Below are positions 17,770 through 26,893 of a DNA stretch of 64,000 bases, piece after piece. Each line of letters starts with the position of its first letter. Position 1 is the first letter of the stretch. The position numbers were made by a program, and so were the translations under genes. Below the pieces are notes generated by a model. That model searched no databases. It saw nothing but the letters and a program-made list of their open reading frames with translations, and was not told where the DNA came from. The stretch spans positions 186,001 through 250,000 of the forward strand of contig JBCBVV010000001.1 of NCBI GenBank assembly GCA_039817415.1. The letters run 5' to 3'. The DNA is from JALEFZ01 sp039817415. GTDB taxonomy: Bacteria > Bacteroidota > Bacteroidia > J057.

Positions 17770-18104
17770 ATATTTTGTGATGATTTTCTGGATTTACCCT
17801 CAATTTATCAAATATCCGTTATCCTATTTAATAGAATGGAGAAGCAGTTCCACAAAGGCTAAACACTTGAAAATCTTTATCTTTGCCTGCAATTCCTTAC
17901 CAAATTCATTGGGAATAGATGGATTTTTTTCTATATTAAAAAACCATTGAATGCCACTTCTCCTTAGAAATGGAAATAATAGTAAGATGGTTTATGTAAT
18001 AGTTTGGTTTGACTGAGCCGCATCACGAATTTTCGATGATGCGGTTTTCTTTATGCCCATTCCCTTCTTATTTTCATTCTCCCATTTCTTAAAGAACCCG
18101 AATC
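17770..18104 (+). other. Divergent intergenic region with an orphan terminator
   Basis: This 335-bp gap lies between the starts of two divergent genes. It contains a plus-strand terminator-like hairpin (18018-18050) with no plus-strand gene before it, so either a short untranslated RNA starts at about 17800-17990 or the hairpin sits in the leader of the gene at 18105. Confidence 0.5.
18018..18050 (+). terminator. Orphan terminator-like hairpin upstream of the M24 peptidase gene
   Basis: An 8-bp perfect stem (18018-18025 with 18037-18044, 11-nt loop) is followed by TTTTCTTT on the plus strand. It lies 55 bp before the downstream ATG, so it may be an attenuator or the end of a small RNA. Confidence 0.65.
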
Positions 18105-19439
18105 ATGAGACAATTACTCCTTTTATCTGCGGCAATGATATGCAGCCTTCATCTTGTGGCTCAAAACCCCTTAGATCAAATCCTAGATGAAAGAGCAAGG
18201 GCAGAAAAGGTTGATGACATGCTACAAGACCGTATGGAAAACCTTCTTCCTCTTTTGATGAAGCGAGAAGGGATTGATATGTGGATTGTCATCTCGCGAG
18301 AGTATAATGAAGACCCGGTTATGCGTACCATGTTGCCAGCTACTTGGTTATCTGCTCGCAGGCGTACCATGATGGTCTTTTTTCAGGGAGAAGATTCATT
18401 TGAAAAAATAGCTATCGCGAGATACAGTGTGGGCAAATTGCTCAAGGGTGCTTGGAATATCAATGTCTTTCCTGATCAATGGGAAGCCCTCATGCAGATC
18501 ATTGAGGAGAAACAGCCTAATAAGATAGGGTTGAATTACTCTAAGGATTTTGCCCTTGCGGATGGACTGGTAAAAACAGCTTACCAAGAATTCATGGCTC
18601 AGTTACCCGAAGTCCATCATAAGAAGGTGGTCTCAGCAGAGAGGTTAGCCATTGCTTGGCTGGAAACCCGTACTGAAATGGAACAAGAAGTCTACCCCCT
18701 TGTTTGTGCCATGGGTCATCAAATCTTACAAGAGGCTTTTTCAGAACAGGTCATTACGGCGGGTGAGACCACTACCGATGATGTGGTCTGGTGGCTACGC
18801 AATAGGGTAACAGAACTGGGACTGGATACATGGTTCCATCCTTCTGTCTCTATCCAACGTGCGGCTATGGCTGACAATACCTTCTTAAGATCCTTCTCAA
18901 AGCGTCCAGAGGATGACATCATTCAGTTAGGAGATCTCCTACATGTAGATTTTGGCATCACTTACCTTCGGCTCAATTCGGATCAACAACAACACTTTTA
19001 CATGCTCAAGGAAGGAGAAACAGAAGTTCCGCAAGACTTGGTTGAAGCCTTTAAGCTTGGAAATAGGGTACAAGATATCCTTGTTGGACAATTTACCGAA
19101 GGCAAATCCGGAAACCAGATCTTAAAGGATGCGCTAGATCAAGCCAAATCTGAAGGTCTTGTCGCCTCTATCTATACCCATCCTATTGGTTTCCACGGGC
19201 ACGCAGCAGGTCCTACTATTGGTATGTGGGACAAACAACAAGGGGTCAAGGGAACAGGAGATTATCCACTTTTCCCGCATACAGCTTATTCGATTGAGTT
19301 ATTTGCTGCCTCTAAAGTTGAGGCCTGGAACAAAAACATCCGCATTATGCTAGAGGAAGATGGAATCTTTGATGGCAAAAGCTTCACCTTTTTGGATGGA
19401 AGGTCTAAACAGATTTTCCCTATTCCTCGAAAAAAATAG
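18105..19439 (+). CDS. Secreted M24-family metallopeptidase (Xaa-Pro aminopeptidase-like)
   Basis: This 444-residue protein has a signal peptide (ending near AQNP, residue 22), a creatinase-N-like domain (about 40-190) and a pita-bread M24 domain (about 200-435). The five metal ligands appear present: Asp in LLHVDFG, Asp in LNSDQQQ, His in HPIGFHGHAAGP, Glu in YSIELFA and Glu in IMLEEDG. The spacing between the two Asp motifs is normal, although the usual GYxSDxTRT is replaced by YLRLNSDQQQHF, so substrate preference may differ from standard proline aminopeptidases. It would act in the periplasm or outside on peptides. Its gene converges on agmatinase and appears to stand alone. Confidence 0.88.
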   Translation: MRQLLLLSAAMICSLHLVAQNPLDQILDERARAEKVDDMLQDRMENLLPLLMKREGIDMWIVISREYNEDPVMRTMLPATWLSARRRTMMVFFQGEDSFEKIAIARYSVGKLLKGAWNINVFPDQWEALMQIIEEKQPNKIGLNYSKDFALADGLVKTAYQEFMAQLPEVHHKKVVSAERLAIAWLETRTEMEQEVYPLVCAMGHQILQEAFSEQVITAGETTTDDVVWWLRNRVTELGLDTWFHPSVSIQRAAMADNTFLRSFSKRPEDDIIQLGDLLHVDFGITYLRLNSDQQQHFYMLKEGETEVPQDLVEAFKLGNRVQDILVGQFTEGKSGNQILKDALDQAKSEGLVASIYTHPIGFHGHAAGPTIGMWDKQQGVKGTGDYPLFPHTAYSIELFAASKVEAWNKNIRIMLEEDGIFDGKSFTFLDGRSKQIFPIPRKK

Positions 19440-19473
19440 ACGAGCTTAGGTGCTTGAAAGACAACTGTAATCA

Positions 19474-19497
19474 AGAGGGATAAATCATTAACCCTCT
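19474..19497. terminator. Short hairpin between convergent M24 and agmatinase genes
   Basis: A 6-bp AGAGGG/CCCTCT stem (19474-19479 with 19492-19497) lies in the 58-bp convergent gap. There is no strong U tract, so this is a weak call. Confidence 0.35.
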
Positions 19498-20565
19498 CTA
19501 AGTAGGGTTGGATTTCAGCAATTGATTGGACAATCGATACAGAACTCTGGCCCCTACATTTCCATCCCATTCATGTCCGATTCCAGCTACTTCTGACAAA
19601 TCAAAACCGATCATCTGTCTTCCACTTTCTACAATCTGATGAATAAGGTACATGGCCTGCTCAAAGCTAAGCCCCCCCGGAACTGCTGTCCCTGTATGTG
19701 GGCACAGAGAAGGGTCTAAGCCATCAATGTCAAAGCTGATATAAACCTTTTGGGGGAGCGTTTCAATAATCTCAACTGTCCATTCATGCCAGGTCTTTCC
19801 CTTGAAAAGTCCTTCTTTTAGTTGGTGATCAAAAAAGACCTTAATCTTTCCCTCAGAAGCCTCAACATATTCCTCCTCCTCCTGACACCAATCTCTAATC
19901 CCCACTTGAACCAATTGAGAAACGGCCTCCATGCTAGAAACATGGTAAAAAATGGAAGCATGAGAATGAACAAATCCTTCGTATTCTTCCCTTAAATCCA
20001 TGTGTGCATCTATTGTCAATACGCCAAAGGAATCGTGCACTTTCGCTAGCGCCTTGAGCATCCCGAGTGGGACGGAATGTTCTCCTCCGATTAAACCCAC
20101 CAACTTTCCCGCATCGAGAAAGCTTTCTAACTCCTTTTCGATTTCTTCTACTAAACGGGTACTTCCTTCGTTGATGAGGTTCAGCTCAGCTAAATATTCC
20201 TCTTCTTGGGCATCCCATTCTTCCTCTTGATTTTCCAGCCTGTCTATATGTTGAATGGCGAGCTGCCGTAAGGGCTTATTGTGTTGCAAGGCGAAGGCAT
20301 TGGGGTTAGTCAGAAAAAAGCCTCTTTTCCACTCGTCATTCCCGTAAGGATCTTTGAGGTCCAGTTGGTAAGAAGCTTCTAAGATATTTTCCCATGCGGA
20401 ATGTGTACCATCCTTGTAGGAGGTAGTTACGTCCCATGGAACCGGATAGAGAATCAAATCTGCCTCTTGATACGTAAAAGGCAGGCCCATAAAATTCCCA
20501 TTTTTTGCCGTGGCAGCATTTTCGTTGAAGGCTTTTTCCATCTTTTCAAAGCTAGGCAGATCCAA
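19498..20565 (-). CDS. speB: Ureohydrolase family protein, probable agmatinase
   Basis: Ureohydrolases remove urea from guanidino compounds; agmatinase makes putrescine. The 355 residues include the binuclear manganese site: GGEHSVPLG (first His), TIDAHMDLR (Asp, His, Asp) and SFDIDGLDPSLCPHTGTAVPGG (Asp, Asp). Residues 1-110 are longer than in small SpeB proteins. The GTAVPGGLSF element fits agmatinase better than arginase or formiminoglutamase, but the final substrate is inferred from context: the divergent gene 100 bp away and the one beyond it are spermidine-pathway enzymes. No arginine decarboxylase is in the window; it would need to be elsewhere for an agmatine route. Confidence 0.85.
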   Translation of the reverse strand: MDLPSFEKMEKAFNENAATAKNGNFMGLPFTYQEADLILYPVPWDVTTSYKDGTHSAWENILEASYQLDLKDPYGNDEWKRGFFLTNPNAFALQHNKPLRQLAIQHIDRLENQEEEWDAQEEEYLAELNLINEGSTRLVEEIEKELESFLDAGKLVGLIGGEHSVPLGMLKALAKVHDSFGVLTIDAHMDLREEYEGFVHSHASIFYHVSSMEAVSQLVQVGIRDWCQEEEEYVEASEGKIKVFFDHQLKEGLFKGKTWHEWTVEIIETLPQKVYISFDIDGLDPSLCPHTGTAVPGGLSFEQAMYLIHQIVESGRQMIGFDLSEVAGIGHEWDGNVGARVLYRLSNQLLKSNPT

Positions 20566-20665
20566 GAAAATTTTTCTAAAAAATTTGTTTCCTCCTCCTT
20601 AGATTTGCCCCAAAATGGAGAGGTTGGTTCCTCTCAAAAAATCACTCAGAAACTTCACTCACATT

Positions 20666-21871
20666 ATGTCCAAAGTCATGATCATCGGGGCAGGAGGTGT
20701 AGGCCGTGTGGTCGCCTATAAATGTGCCCAACATCCGGAGGTTTTCAGCGAAATCATGCTGGCAAGCCGCACCCTGACAAAATGCTACGAAATTGCGCTT
20801 GACGTCGTGCGCGATACCGGACACAAGCATTTTTCCTGCGCAGAGGTAGATGCGGAGAATGTTCCTGAATTGGTTGAGTTGATTAAGTCCTTCCAACCCA
20901 AAATGGTCATCCATGTAGCCCTTCCCTATCAGGACCTTACCATCATGGAAGCCTGTCTGGAAACGGACGTTCACTACCTAGACACCGCCAATTATGAACC
21001 TAAAGAGGAAGCCAAGTTTGAATACAGTTGGCAATGGGCCTATCAAGATAGGTTTAAAGAAAAAGGGCTAATGGCCTTGTTGGGGTGTGGGTTTGACCCT
21101 GGGGTTACCAGCATCTTCACAGCTAGAGCAGCCAAGCATCATTTTGATGAAATGCACTACCTAGACATTGTAGATTGTAATGGGGGAGATCATGGTAGAG
21201 CCTTTGCGACCAATTTCAATCCTGAGATTAACATTCGTGAAATCACACAGAATGGAAAATATTGGGAGAATGGCCAATGGGTAGAAACAGAGCCATTCCA
21301 AATCCATCAACCACTCTCCTACCCTAACATAGGCCAAAGAGAGTCCTACTTACTTTACCATGAGGAATTGGAATCCCTCGTAAAAAACTTCCCTACCATC
21401 AAAAGAGCTCGTTTCTGGATGACCTTTGGGCAGGAATATCTAACCCACCTTCGCGTCATCCAAAATATTGGTATGGCGGGGATTAAGCCTATCGTCTACG
21501 AGGGTCAGGAAATTGTACCACTTCAATTTCTAAAGGCTGTTTTACCCGATCCAGGCGAATTGGGAGACAATTATGTGGGAGAAACATCCATCGGTTGCCG
21601 TATCCGTGGGCTGAAAGATGGACAAGAAAAGACCTATTACATCTGGAACAATTGTAGCCATAAAGCTGCCTTTGATGAGACAGGAGCCCAAGGTGTTAGC
21701 TATACCACTGGCGTACCTGCTATGTTGGGGGCCATGATGATGCTGACGGGGAAATGGATGCGCCCCGGAGTGTACAATGTTGAGGAATTTGATCCAGATC
21801 CATTTTTAGATAAGCTAGGCGAATATGGCCTTCCATGGAAAGAAGTGGTGAATGTAGACCTAGAACTGTAA
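20666..21871 (+). CDS. Carboxynorspermidine/carboxyspermidine dehydrogenase (saccharopine dehydrogenase-like)
   Basis: This NADPH enzyme condenses putrescine (or diaminopropane) with aspartate semialdehyde and reduces the imine to carboxyspermidine (or carboxynorspermidine). The 401 residues start with a Rossmann motif (VMIIGAGGVGRVVAYKCAQ), then ASRTLTKC, VDAENVPEL and the catalytic-domain segments LLGCGFDPGVTSIF, CNGGDHGRAFATNF and FWMTFGQEY found in the LYS9-like CASDH group. I chose the ATG at 20666 because the Rossmann strand begins four residues later; a longer in-frame start at 20615 would add unrelated residues. It is divergent from agmatinase and convergent with the matching decarboxylase NspC. 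Confidence 0.92.
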   Translation: MSKVMIIGAGGVGRVVAYKCAQHPEVFSEIMLASRTLTKCYEIALDVVRDTGHKHFSCAEVDAENVPELVELIKSFQPKMVIHVALPYQDLTIMEACLETDVHYLDTANYEPKEEAKFEYSWQWAYQDRFKEKGLMALLGCGFDPGVTSIFTARAAKHHFDEMHYLDIVDCNGGDHGRAFATNFNPEINIREITQNGKYWENGQWVETEPFQIHQPLSYPNIGQRESYLLYHEELESLVKNFPTIKRARFWMTFGQEYLTHLRVIQNIGMAGIKPIVYEGQEIVPLQFLKAVLPDPGELGDNYVGETSIGCRIRGLKDGQEKTYYIWNNCSHKAAFDETGAQGVSYTTGVPAMLGAMMMLTGKWMRPGVYNVEEFDPDPFLDKLGEYGLPWKEVVNVDLEL

Positions 21872-21891
21872 GGTCTTTTTATCTAACCAAA

Positions 21892-21925
21892 AGGGGTGAT
21901 GAGCTTATCTGGCTTCATTACCCCT
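21892..21925. terminator. Hairpin between convergent dehydrogenase and nspC genes
   Basis: An 11-bp stem (21892-21902 with 21915-21925, one G-U wobble) fills the 57-bp convergent gap and probably ends both transcripts. A TTTTT run lies to its left at 21876-21880. Confidence 0.65.
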
Positions 21926-21928
21926 CAT

Positions 21929-23074
21929 TTATGACAAACGATTTTTGTAATCCTCATATCCAAATTCGCGGACAAGTTCAAAGATTCCTCCCTTCTTCAA
22001 AATCCCAAGAGAAGGATGTTTGATACCATTGAACATGGTCGTTTTCACAGTAGTATAATGGATCATATCCAATAAGATCACTTTATCCCCTACATCTAGG
22101 GGCTGGTCAAATGAATAATCCCCAATAAAATCTCCTGACAAACAGGAGGATCCTCCTAATCTATATACTTCTTTCCCTTCAATCGCAGAGGACTCGGCTC
22201 CAAGAACCTTGGGTTGATAGGGCATTTCAAGCGTATCAGGCATATGGGCTGTGAAGGAAACATCCAGAATAGCTGTTTTGATCTCATGATTTTCTACTAT
22301 GTCCATAACCGAACTAACGAGCACACCCGTTTCCCAAGCTATAGCAGAACCAGGCTCAAGAATCACCTCCACCTTATGCTTTTCTCGGAAGCTATTCAGC
22401 AAACCAACTACATGTTCAAGATCATATCCTTTTCTAGTCATCAAATGCCCTCCCCCCATATTAACCCACTTGAGTTGAGGGAAAAGATGGCCGAATTTAG
22501 CCTCAAATGCTTCCAAAACACTTTCTAAGGCATAAGAGTCCGCCTCACACAAAACGTGAAGATGCAATCCTTCTATGCCTTCAGGCAAGGTGTCCCCCAA
22601 TTGTTCAGCCAGTATGCCAAACCTACTCCCTGGCAAGGAAGGATTGTACATATCTACAGCTGAGGAAGCAGCTTGTGGATTCACCCTTAACCCCATGCTG
22701 ACCTGTTGGGGATGGGATATGACCTCATCCTTGAACCTCTCGTATTGGCGTAAAGAGTTAAAAGTCAGATGAGAGGCATATCCTAACATCTTTTCAAATT
22801 CCTCTGGCAAATAAGCAGGTGCATAAACATGAGCCTTCCTTCCCATTTCCTCAAAAATGAGCCTCGCTTCATGTAAGGAAGAAGCCGTAGCCGAAGGCAA
22901 ATATTCCCCAATCAAAGGGAAGACCCTCCACATCGCAAAGGCTTTAAGTGCGAGGATGATATCTGCCCCAGATCGCTCCTGTACATCTTTGATCAGCTCC
23001 AGGTTTTTGACCAACAATTCTTTTTCCAATAAGAAACAAGGAGAAGGAATGTTATCGTAGGAATCAAGCTTCAT
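21929..23074 (-). CDS. nspC: Carboxynorspermidine/carboxyspermidine decarboxylase
   Basis: This PLP enzyme of the alanine racemase-fold decarboxylases removes CO2 from carboxyspermidine or carboxynorspermidine, giving spermidine or norspermidine. The 381 residues show the N-terminal SPCFLLEKELL, the PLP lysine in LALKAFAMW (Lys44), GLRVNPQ, SRFGI, LHLHVLCE, NMGGGHL, EPGSAIAW for phosphate binding, and the catalytic LGGSSCLSGD and FNGIKHPS elements. Length and motifs fit NspC closely. It is paired, convergently, with the dehydrogenase that makes its substrate; with agmatinase the three genes account for the alternative spermidine route after agmatine. Confidence 0.95.
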   Translation of the reverse strand: MKLDSYDNIPSPCFLLEKELLVKNLELIKDVQERSGADIILALKAFAMWRVFPLIGEYLPSATASSLHEARLIFEEMGRKAHVYAPAYLPEEFEKMLGYASHLTFNSLRQYERFKDEVISHPQQVSMGLRVNPQAASSAVDMYNPSLPGSRFGILAEQLGDTLPEGIEGLHLHVLCEADSYALESVLEAFEAKFGHLFPQLKWVNMGGGHLMTRKGYDLEHVVGLLNSFREKHKVEVILEPGSAIAWETGVLVSSVMDIVENHEIKTAILDVSFTAHMPDTLEMPYQPKVLGAESSAIEGKEVYRLGGSSCLSGDFIGDYSFDQPLDVGDKVILLDMIHYTTVKTTMFNGIKHPSLGILKKGGIFELVREFGYEDYKNRLS

Positions 23075-23271
23075 AACACATGATTTTTCTGGCGCGAAGA
23101 AAGCAAAAAAATCTATCGGAACAACTTTATTGTTTAAACATCGTTTTCTATCTTAGAAGATATAAGATGGCAGGTATATGTAGGCAAGGGAGAGAAATGA
23201 TGGCTTACCCTAGTCTACATGCTACAGCTTATATCAGGAGAGTCATCTCAAACAGGCTTAACAAAAATTAG

Positions 23272-24243
23272 ATGGATTCAATGAAAAGGAGACAATTCAT
23301 AAAGGGTTCGGCTATCGTCGGAGCCTCACTGGCCGCCCCCCTATTTTTTCGCGCTAATTCTGGCATGTACGAAGCCAAGGGCAATAGAAAGGTTCATCAA
23401 ATCTTGAATTCGGACAGGACAAAAGTGGGAACCCTGCCTATTCTCAGGGCTTTTGCAGGTAATCATATGGATTATGTTTCTCCTTATGTATTGCTAGACG
23501 AATTTGGGCCAGTTGACTTGAATGCAGGAGCCGATCCCTTACGCGTGGATGCTCACCCACATGCGGGGGTGACGCCTACAACCTATTTCCTTGAAGGAAG
23601 CGGTCACCACAAGGATAGCTTGAATTACGATTTTCAGATCGGGAAAGGGGAATTTATGATGTTTAGTTCTGGTAGAGGGGCTATTCATATGGAAGAAACA
23701 GGTCAGATGCTATATGATGAAGGAGGAATTTATCATGGTTTTCAGATTTGGCTCAATATGCCAGCTGCTCATAAGTTTGTAGATCCAACCACCTCTGTTT
23801 TTGATACCAAATCAATGGACGAGGTCAAGCATAAAGATTATCACATCAAGGTAATTTTGGGAGATATATTTGAAGCCAAGTCCAAGGTCTCCACTTTGTC
23901 TCCTGCTTTTTACTATCACGTGAACATGAGCGAAAATGCAAGGCTGGATATTCCTACCAATCCTCAGCACAATGCCTTTGTGTATATCATCAAAGGGGCT
24001 TTGGAATTGGAAGGAAGAAAGGCTGCTGTGGCCAATCAAATCGTACTATTTGAAAGAGGAGACAGCCTGATCAATCTTTATTCCCAAAATGGAGCTGAGT
24101 TTTTGGTCTTGGGTGGAGAACCACTAAATGAAACGGTTTTTAGCTATGGACCCTTCGTTATGAACAACCAAGAGCAGATCGTGCAATGTATCCAGAATTA
24201 TCGTGCTGGAAGAATGGGTGATCCAACCATCGTCAACCAATAA
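23272..24243 (+). CDS. Pirin-family protein with a twin-arginine signal
   Basis: A cupin-fold protein of about 320 residues. The N-terminus (MKRRQFIKGSAIVGAS) is a close match to the Tat motif RRxFxK followed by a hydrophobic stretch, so export in folded form, probably with bound metal, is predicted. The pirin core shows DAHPHAGVTPTTYFLEG and SGRGAIHMEETG, giving the two His, third His and Glu metal ligands near residues 90-140, and QIWLNMPAAHKF. The C-terminal cupin (VYIIKGALELEG) is also typical. Most pirins are cytoplasmic or nuclear; some are quercetinases. Start could be 23272 or the in-frame ATG at 23281. A strong terminator follows, so it is monocistronic. Confidence 0.88.
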   Translation: MDSMKRRQFIKGSAIVGASLAAPLFFRANSGMYEAKGNRKVHQILNSDRTKVGTLPILRAFAGNHMDYVSPYVLLDEFGPVDLNAGADPLRVDAHPHAGVTPTTYFLEGSGHHKDSLNYDFQIGKGEFMMFSSGRGAIHMEETGQMLYDEGGIYHGFQIWLNMPAAHKFVDPTTSVFDTKSMDEVKHKDYHIKVILGDIFEAKSKVSTLSPAFYYHVNMSENARLDIPTNPQHNAFVYIIKGALELEGRKAAVANQIVLFERGDSLINLYSQNGAEFLVLGGEPLNETVFSYGPFVMNNQEQIVQCIQNYRAGRMGDPTIVNQ

Positions 24244-24264
24244 GCATTCACTGATATACAAGAC

Positions 24265-24303
24265 CTGCCAAGCTGGAAGGATATCCAGCTTGGCAGTTTT
24301 TTT
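24265..24303 (+). terminator. Strong rho-independent terminator after the pirin gene
   Basis: A perfect 13-bp stem (24265-24277 with 24284-24296, 6-nt loop) followed by seven T residues. Confidence 0.95.
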
Positions 24304-24370
24304 GTAGCTGGGCCGCTCCCTTCTTTTCCGCAAAAAGCCTATATTATTCCAAGGAATCGAAGAATATTTT

Positions 24371-26089
24371 ATGAAAAGCTACCTACTTCAACTCGCCTTA
24401 TTGGGATTGATGATAAGTCTCACCACTGGATGTGAAACGCAATCAAAAGAAGAGGCCTCCCCAAGCCCTCCTTTCATTAATCCTGAATTACCAGAAAGGC
24501 CCAATATCCTTTGGTTAGTTGCAGAAGACCAAAGCCCTAATATTCCTACCTTTGGAGATAGTACCATAGAAACACCCAATCTATCCAGGCTAGCTGCAGA
24601 AGGGGTAGCTTATGATCAGTTTTATGCCCCGCACCCAGTTTGTGCTCCAGCACGGGCAGCTATTGCTACAGGTATGTATGCCAACCATATTTCAGCCAGC
24701 CATATGCGAACTGGGCCTTGGTTTTTGGATAATATGCCTCCTGAAATCATGGAGAGGGTAAAGGATTACTGGCCAAAAGGCCTCGAAATGTATGAGGCCA
24801 TTCCTCCCGCTGAAGTTAGAATGTTTTCAGAGTACCTTCGTGAGGCAGGGTACTTTTGTACCAACAATCCCAAAACTGATTACCAATTCCGAAAGACACC
24901 CACAGCCTGGGATGAAAGTGGCCCTGATGCAAGCTGGACCCATCGCCAAGCTGGTCAGCCTTTCTTCGCTATTTATAATTTTCAGGTAACCCATGAATCT
25001 CAAATCTGGGCCAAAGCCAAGGATTCACTTTGGGTGGCTGAGGATTTAGATATTCCTATTCCTCCCTATCTACCAAACACCAAAAAAGCAAAGACGGATA
25101 TCAGAAGGATGTATTCCAACATCAAAGAAATGGACCATCAAGTAGGTGAATTACTGAAAGAGCTAGAAGAGGCAGGTGAACTAGAAAAAACCATCATTGT
25201 CTGGTATACCGACCATGGTGGCCCCCTTCCCCGTCAAAAAAGATTACTATACGATTCAGGCCTGAAGGTTCCTATGATCATCCGCTTCCCAGGTAAAGCC
25301 CATGCAGGCGAACGCGATGATAGAATCACCTCATTTATCGACCTTGCCGCAACGACACTTTCTATGGTGGGCATCAAACCTCCGTCCTACATGGAAGGAA
25401 CTGCCTTTTTGGGTAAACATATCCGTAAGGAGGAACCAACATATTCTTTTGGAGCCGCAGATCGCTTTGATGAAAAAACAGATAAAGTTAGATCTGTACG
25501 AGACAAGCGATACAAATACATCCGCTATTATATGCCAAATGAACCTATGTTTTTGAATGTCGCTTATAGAAATCAGATGGGCATCATGCAAGAATTATTG
25601 AGGCTAAGGGATGAAGGCAACCTAACAGAAGAACAAGCCCTGTGGTTCAGAATGACCAAACCTGAAGAGGAACTATTTGATATCGAAGCAGATCCTCACG
25701 AACTGAATAACCTCGCCAAAGATCCTGCTTTCGCCCCCAAGTTACAGGAACTTAGTTCTGCCCTGGATACATGGATGGCAGAACATGAGGACACAGGTAT
25801 GATGGATGAAAGTGAGCTATTGAAAAAACTTTGGCCTGAAGGCCAACAGCCTGTCACTCAGAATCCTATTATCCAGCTTGAGGACGGAAAAATTTCCATA
25901 AGCTCAGAAACAGAAGGTGCCTCCATTGGCTATAAAATTTGGAAAAAGGGTGAACCAGCGCCTCAAGCATGGCAAATTTTTCAAGCACCCATCGAACTAG
26001 AGGCCGAAATGCGAGTAAGCGCCATTGCCCATAGGATAGGATATCTTCCATCCGAAGAGGTGAATGGGTCCGAAAATGCTAAAAATTAG
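24371..26089 (+). CDS. Sulfatase lipoprotein (formylglycine-dependent)
   Basis: This 572-residue protein hydrolyses sulfate esters or sulfamates, likely on algal or animal polysaccharides. It has a lipoprotein signal (lipobox LTTGC, Cys21), so it should be anchored in the envelope. The sulfatase signature is PVCAPARAAIATG with Cys91 as the predicted formylglycine residue (C-x-P-x-R). NILWLVAEDQSPN supplies the N-terminal metal ligands and WYTDHGGPLPRQK the C-terminal ones. The overall layout recalls heparan N-sulfatase-like family S1 members. After about residue 500 there is a chitobiase C-terminal-like beta domain (GKISISSETEGASIGYKI). A maturation enzyme (anSME) is not in the window. It is followed after 51 bp by a DUF2490 gene. 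Confidence 0.93.
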   Translation: MKSYLLQLALLGLMISLTTGCETQSKEEASPSPPFINPELPERPNILWLVAEDQSPNIPTFGDSTIETPNLSRLAAEGVAYDQFYAPHPVCAPARAAIATGMYANHISASHMRTGPWFLDNMPPEIMERVKDYWPKGLEMYEAIPPAEVRMFSEYLREAGYFCTNNPKTDYQFRKTPTAWDESGPDASWTHRQAGQPFFAIYNFQVTHESQIWAKAKDSLWVAEDLDIPIPPYLPNTKKAKTDIRRMYSNIKEMDHQVGELLKELEEAGELEKTIIVWYTDHGGPLPRQKRLLYDSGLKVPMIIRFPGKAHAGERDDRITSFIDLAATTLSMVGIKPPSYMEGTAFLGKHIRKEEPTYSFGAADRFDEKTDKVRSVRDKRYKYIRYYMPNEPMFLNVAYRNQMGIMQELLRLRDEGNLTEEQALWFRMTKPEEELFDIEADPHELNNLAKDPAFAPKLQELSSALDTWMAEHEDTGMMDESELLKKLWPEGQQPVTQNPIIQLEDGKISISSETEGASIGYKIWKKGEPAPQAWQIFQAPIELEAEMRVSAIAHRIGYLPSEEVNGSENAKN

Positions 26090-26140
26090 CCTAAACGTTC
26101 ATCTTAAAATCTTTTGGTGAGACTTTTGTGGTGAGAAAGC

Positions 26141-26893
26141 ATGCATTTTTCAAGTTACTACACCGATAAACTCGTTCTGTTAAGCTTGTTACTCTTTCTT
26201 GGAAGCCTTCCCTTATTGGGTCAAAGGAGAGTTCTCCAGCACGAAGATCAACAATGGGCTCAATATTATGCCAGTATCCGACTGTCTGACCAAATTGCCA
26301 TTCTGCCTGATGCAGGACTCAGATGGGAACAAGGAATGAGCGAGCTCAACAAATACATCGCGCGTGTAGGTGTCAATTACAAATACAACCCCAGATGGTC
26401 TTTCTTAGCTGGATTGGCACATCTAGGCGCCTTTGAAGAAGGGAGAATCAATCAACTTGAATTCAGAAGCTATCAGGAAGCCGTTTTAAGAGGCTTATTG
26501 GCTTCGGTGAACTGGTCTCAACGACTTAGACTCGAACAGCGCTTTTTCGCCTATCCAGGATCAGACCCTATCCCTCAACCTGACCGCTTCCATCTTCGAA
26601 TTCGATACAGAATCGTTACCAATATTCCTTTTTCGGAGAGCCAGGAACAGGTAGGTAAACATCCCATTTCTTTAATCCTGGGGAATGAGGTTTTCTTTCA
26701 CCTGGGAAATCGGGATGCAAACAATCCCCTTGCCTTGAATCGCTTTATCCTAGGCCCCAGAATTGTCTTGAAAAAAGATTTAGCCGTAGGCCTACTCTAC
26801 AATCTTCAGTTTACGCCTGCCACCCGTTTGGAATCTCAGACTCTTGGACACATCTTTTGGCTGGTTTTCAAACACACCATTGACAAATCATGA
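26141..26893 (+). CDS. DUF2490 family outer-membrane beta-barrel protein
   Basis: The 250 residues begin with a signal peptide (LLLFLGSLPLLGQ) and continue as alternating amphipathic beta strands: WAQYYASIRLSD, LRWEQGMSELNKYIARVGVNYKYNPRWSFLAG, RLRLEQRFF, FHLRIRYRI and a final aromatic-rich strand IFWLVFKHT. This pattern fits DUF2490, a small outer-membrane barrel of unknown function in Bacteroidota. The stop overlaps the ATG of the next gene by 4 bp (ATGA), so it is translationally coupled to the first of three acetyltransferase genes. Confidence 0.8.
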   Translation: MHFSSYYTDKLVLLSLLLFLGSLPLLGQRRVLQHEDQQWAQYYASIRLSDQIAILPDAGLRWEQGMSELNKYIARVGVNYKYNPRWSFLAGLAHLGAFEEGRINQLEFRSYQEAVLRGLLASVNWSQRLRLEQRFFAYPGSDPIPQPDRFHLRIRYRIVTNIPFSESQEQVGKHPISLILGNEVFFHLGNRDANNPLALNRFILGPRIVLKKDLAVGLLYNLQFTPATRLESQTLGHIFWLVFKHTIDKS

